Positions 5,366-6,389 of a DNA stretch of 6,389 nt are shown here, piece after piece (the first letter of the stretch is position 1; each line of letters begins with the position of its first letter). Below the pieces are notes generated by a model. That model saw nothing but the letters and a program-made list of their open reading frames with translations. It ran no database searches and was not told the DNA's origin. This stretch comes from Acidobacteriota bacterium (GTDB taxonomy: Bacteria; Acidobacteriota; Terriglobia; UBA7540), in the NCBI GenBank assembly GCA_021789565.1, contig JAJYJL010000502.1, forward strand, positions 1 to 6,389, in the 5' to 3' direction. The translations under genes were made by a program, and so were the position numbers.

Positions 5366-5716
5366 ATGAAATATCTCATCATCCTCAATGACGCGCCTTA
5401 CGGCTCTGAACGCAGCTACAACGGCCTGCGTTTGGCAGGCTCTCTCGCAAAGCAGGAAAGTACGGACGTATCGGTCTTCTTGCTGGGCGACGCGGCGGGC
5501 TGCGCGGTAGCTTCCCAAGCCACTCCGAACGGGTATTACAACCTTGAGCGGATGCTCAAAGGTTTGGCCGGTAAGGGCGCAAAGATTGGGATTTGCGGGA
5601 GTTGCATGGACGCTCGCGGCATCAAACCCGAGTTCATCGCGCAAGGGACAAAACGAAGCTCGCTGGATGAACTCACCGCCTGGACGGCGGAAGCCGACAA
5701 GGTTTTAGTGTTCTGA
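5366..5716 (+). CDS. DsrE-family small sulfur-carrier protein
   Basis: A 116-residue cytoplasmic protein of the DsrE/YchN family. It begins with the typical strand KYLIILNDAPYGSER, continues with VSVFLLGDAAGCAV and TPNGYYNLERML, and carries the conserved segment GICGSCMDARGI, where C77 and C80 are candidates for holding a persulfide. C46 is a third cysteine. Members of this family pass sulfane sulfur between sulfide-oxidising enzymes, rhodaneses and TusA, and form small homo-oligomers. It follows the flavoprotein by 33 bases with a good GGGAGG site seven bases before the ATG, so both are probably translated from one mRNA. The likely role is to accept or buffer the persulfide made by the flavoprotein, which is inference from context. 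It is not DsrE proper, since no dsr genes are in the window. Confidence 0.88.
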   Translation: MKYLIILNDAPYGSERSYNGLRLAGSLAKQESTDVSVFLLGDAAGCAVASQATPNGYYNLERMLKGLAGKGAKIGICGSCMDARGIKPEFIAQGTKRSSLDELTAWTAEADKVLVF

Positions 5717-5828
5717 TGGCGCCACCCAGTTGCGCGTCTACTCCATTTCAACGACGGAATCCCCAAACCGGGCGCGGCGGGGGCGGGATATTGTTTGGAA
5801 TGACGTTCAAGATGAAAGGAGCCGGAGC

Positions 5829-6389
5829 ATGACAACAAAAGCTTTCTTGACTCTAGCTGTCCTGTTGATCGGTGGTGGTGTCTGGCTGTCCAGTTGCTCT
5901 CAGCATAGCAAAACGGGCGAGCGCCAGTCCCAGGAACAGCCGGCAGCAAAGATGGGACCGCAGATGATGCAGCAAATGACGGGAGGACAACGCGGCATGA
6001 TGGGCGGCGGCATGATGAAGAACATGCGCGAGATGATGCAAGCGATGATGTCGGGCGTTGTCCCCCCACCAGGAATCAAACCTGAAGATCTCCCTGACCC
6101 AAACAGTGAGGGAGCGAAGCTCACGGTGAAGTACTGCGCTCAGTGCCACAACTTACCCAGCCCGTTGATGCATGCCGCCGATGAATGGCCAGGAATAGCC
6201 GGGCGGATGTTCCACCGCATGGCCATGATGGGGGAAATGGGTGGCAAGGGCATGACTGGGATGATGGGAATGATGAATATGAAGGCCCCTTCAACCAAAG
6301 AGCAGGACGTCATGCTCGCCTACCTGAAGAAGCATTCGCTCATGTCTATACAGCCTGACGCGATTCCCTCACCCCGGACTGAAGGCGCG
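5829..6389 (+). CDS. Methionine-rich lipoprotein cytochrome c (3' end outside the window)
   Basis: An open frame of 187 codons running off the right edge. The N-terminus has a lipoprotein signal: K4, a hydrophobic stretch to W19, and lipobox LSSC with lipidated C23, which predicts export and anchoring to a membrane. Residues 42-74 form a low-complexity segment rich in MM and GGMM. C103-A-Q-C106-H107 is a c-type heme site, and W120...GRM (M127) supplies a plausible sixth ligand. A second methionine-dense loop (131-151) follows, then a helix QDVMLAYLKKH usual at the end of small cytochromes c. By my count 28 of 187 residues are Met. AAAGGAG lies seven bases upstream of the ATG. The gap from the DsrE gene is 112 bases with no terminator visible, so it may belong to the same operon. 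It could accept electrons from sulfide oxidation or bind copper through its methionines; both are inference. The frame reaches the window edge without a stop, so the true length is unknown. Confidence 0.82.
   Translation, partial: MTTKAFLTLAVLLIGGGVWLSSCSQHSKTGERQSQEQPAAKMGPQMMQQMTGGQRGMMGGGMMKNMREMMQAMMSGVVPPPGIKPEDLPDPNSEGAKLTVKYCAQCHNLPSPLMHAADEWPGIAGRMFHRMAMMGEMGGKGMTGMMGMMNMKAPSTKEQDVMLAYLKKHSLMSIQPDAIPSPRTEGA

Noticed and set aside
5717..5828. Terminator or new promoter between DsrE and the cytochrome gene
   Set aside because: No clear stem with T-tract and no paired -35/-10 elements were found, so the operon is assumed to continue, with caution.

Overview
The window looks like chromosomal DNA from a GC-rich, Gram-negative-type environmental bacterium. 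A lipobox signal, a c-type cytochrome and a sulfide:quinone oxidoreductase (SQR) fit that. The mix of a degenerate LuxR regulator, an orphan radical SAM enzyme and hairpin-rich spacers recalls Acidobacteriota, but this assignment rests on impression only. No rRNA, tRNA, CRISPR array, transposase or integrase was seen.

Left part (1-1667): the C-terminal end of a membrane protein, probably a polysaccharide flippase, is followed by a 512-base spacer. This spacer holds three successive hairpins, a strongly AT-rich segment, a candidate sigma-70 promoter with a perfect palindrome at its predicted start site, and a leader hairpin. It leads into a NarL/LuxR-type regulator whose receiver domain has lost most phosphorylation residues. 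The 268-base convergent spacer after it carries a long GAAA-capped hairpin and a smaller perfect hairpin.

Middle (1668-3373): a minus-strand, apparently single-gene radical SAM protein with a very unusual cluster motif, C-x10-C-x2-C, preceded by its own RBS and an extended -10 element. The spacer to the next gene contains several GC-rich inverted repeats.

Right part (3374-6389): a plus-strand sulfur operon. It encodes an ArsR-type repressor fused to a rhodanese domain, an SQR-family flavoprotein with two redox cysteines, a DsrE-family small sulfur-carrier protein, and a methionine-rich lipoprotein cytochrome c cut by the window end. A perfect 8+8 palindrome touches the ArsR start codon and no Shine-Dalgarno sequence is present, which suggests autorepression of a nearly leaderless mRNA. 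The likely logic is as follows. Sulfide or persulfide relieves repression, the flavoprotein oxidises sulfide, and DsrE and rhodanese handle the resulting persulfide sulfur. Electrons go to quinone and possibly to the exported cytochrome. The cytochrome's link to the pathway, and any copper role for its methionines, are inference.
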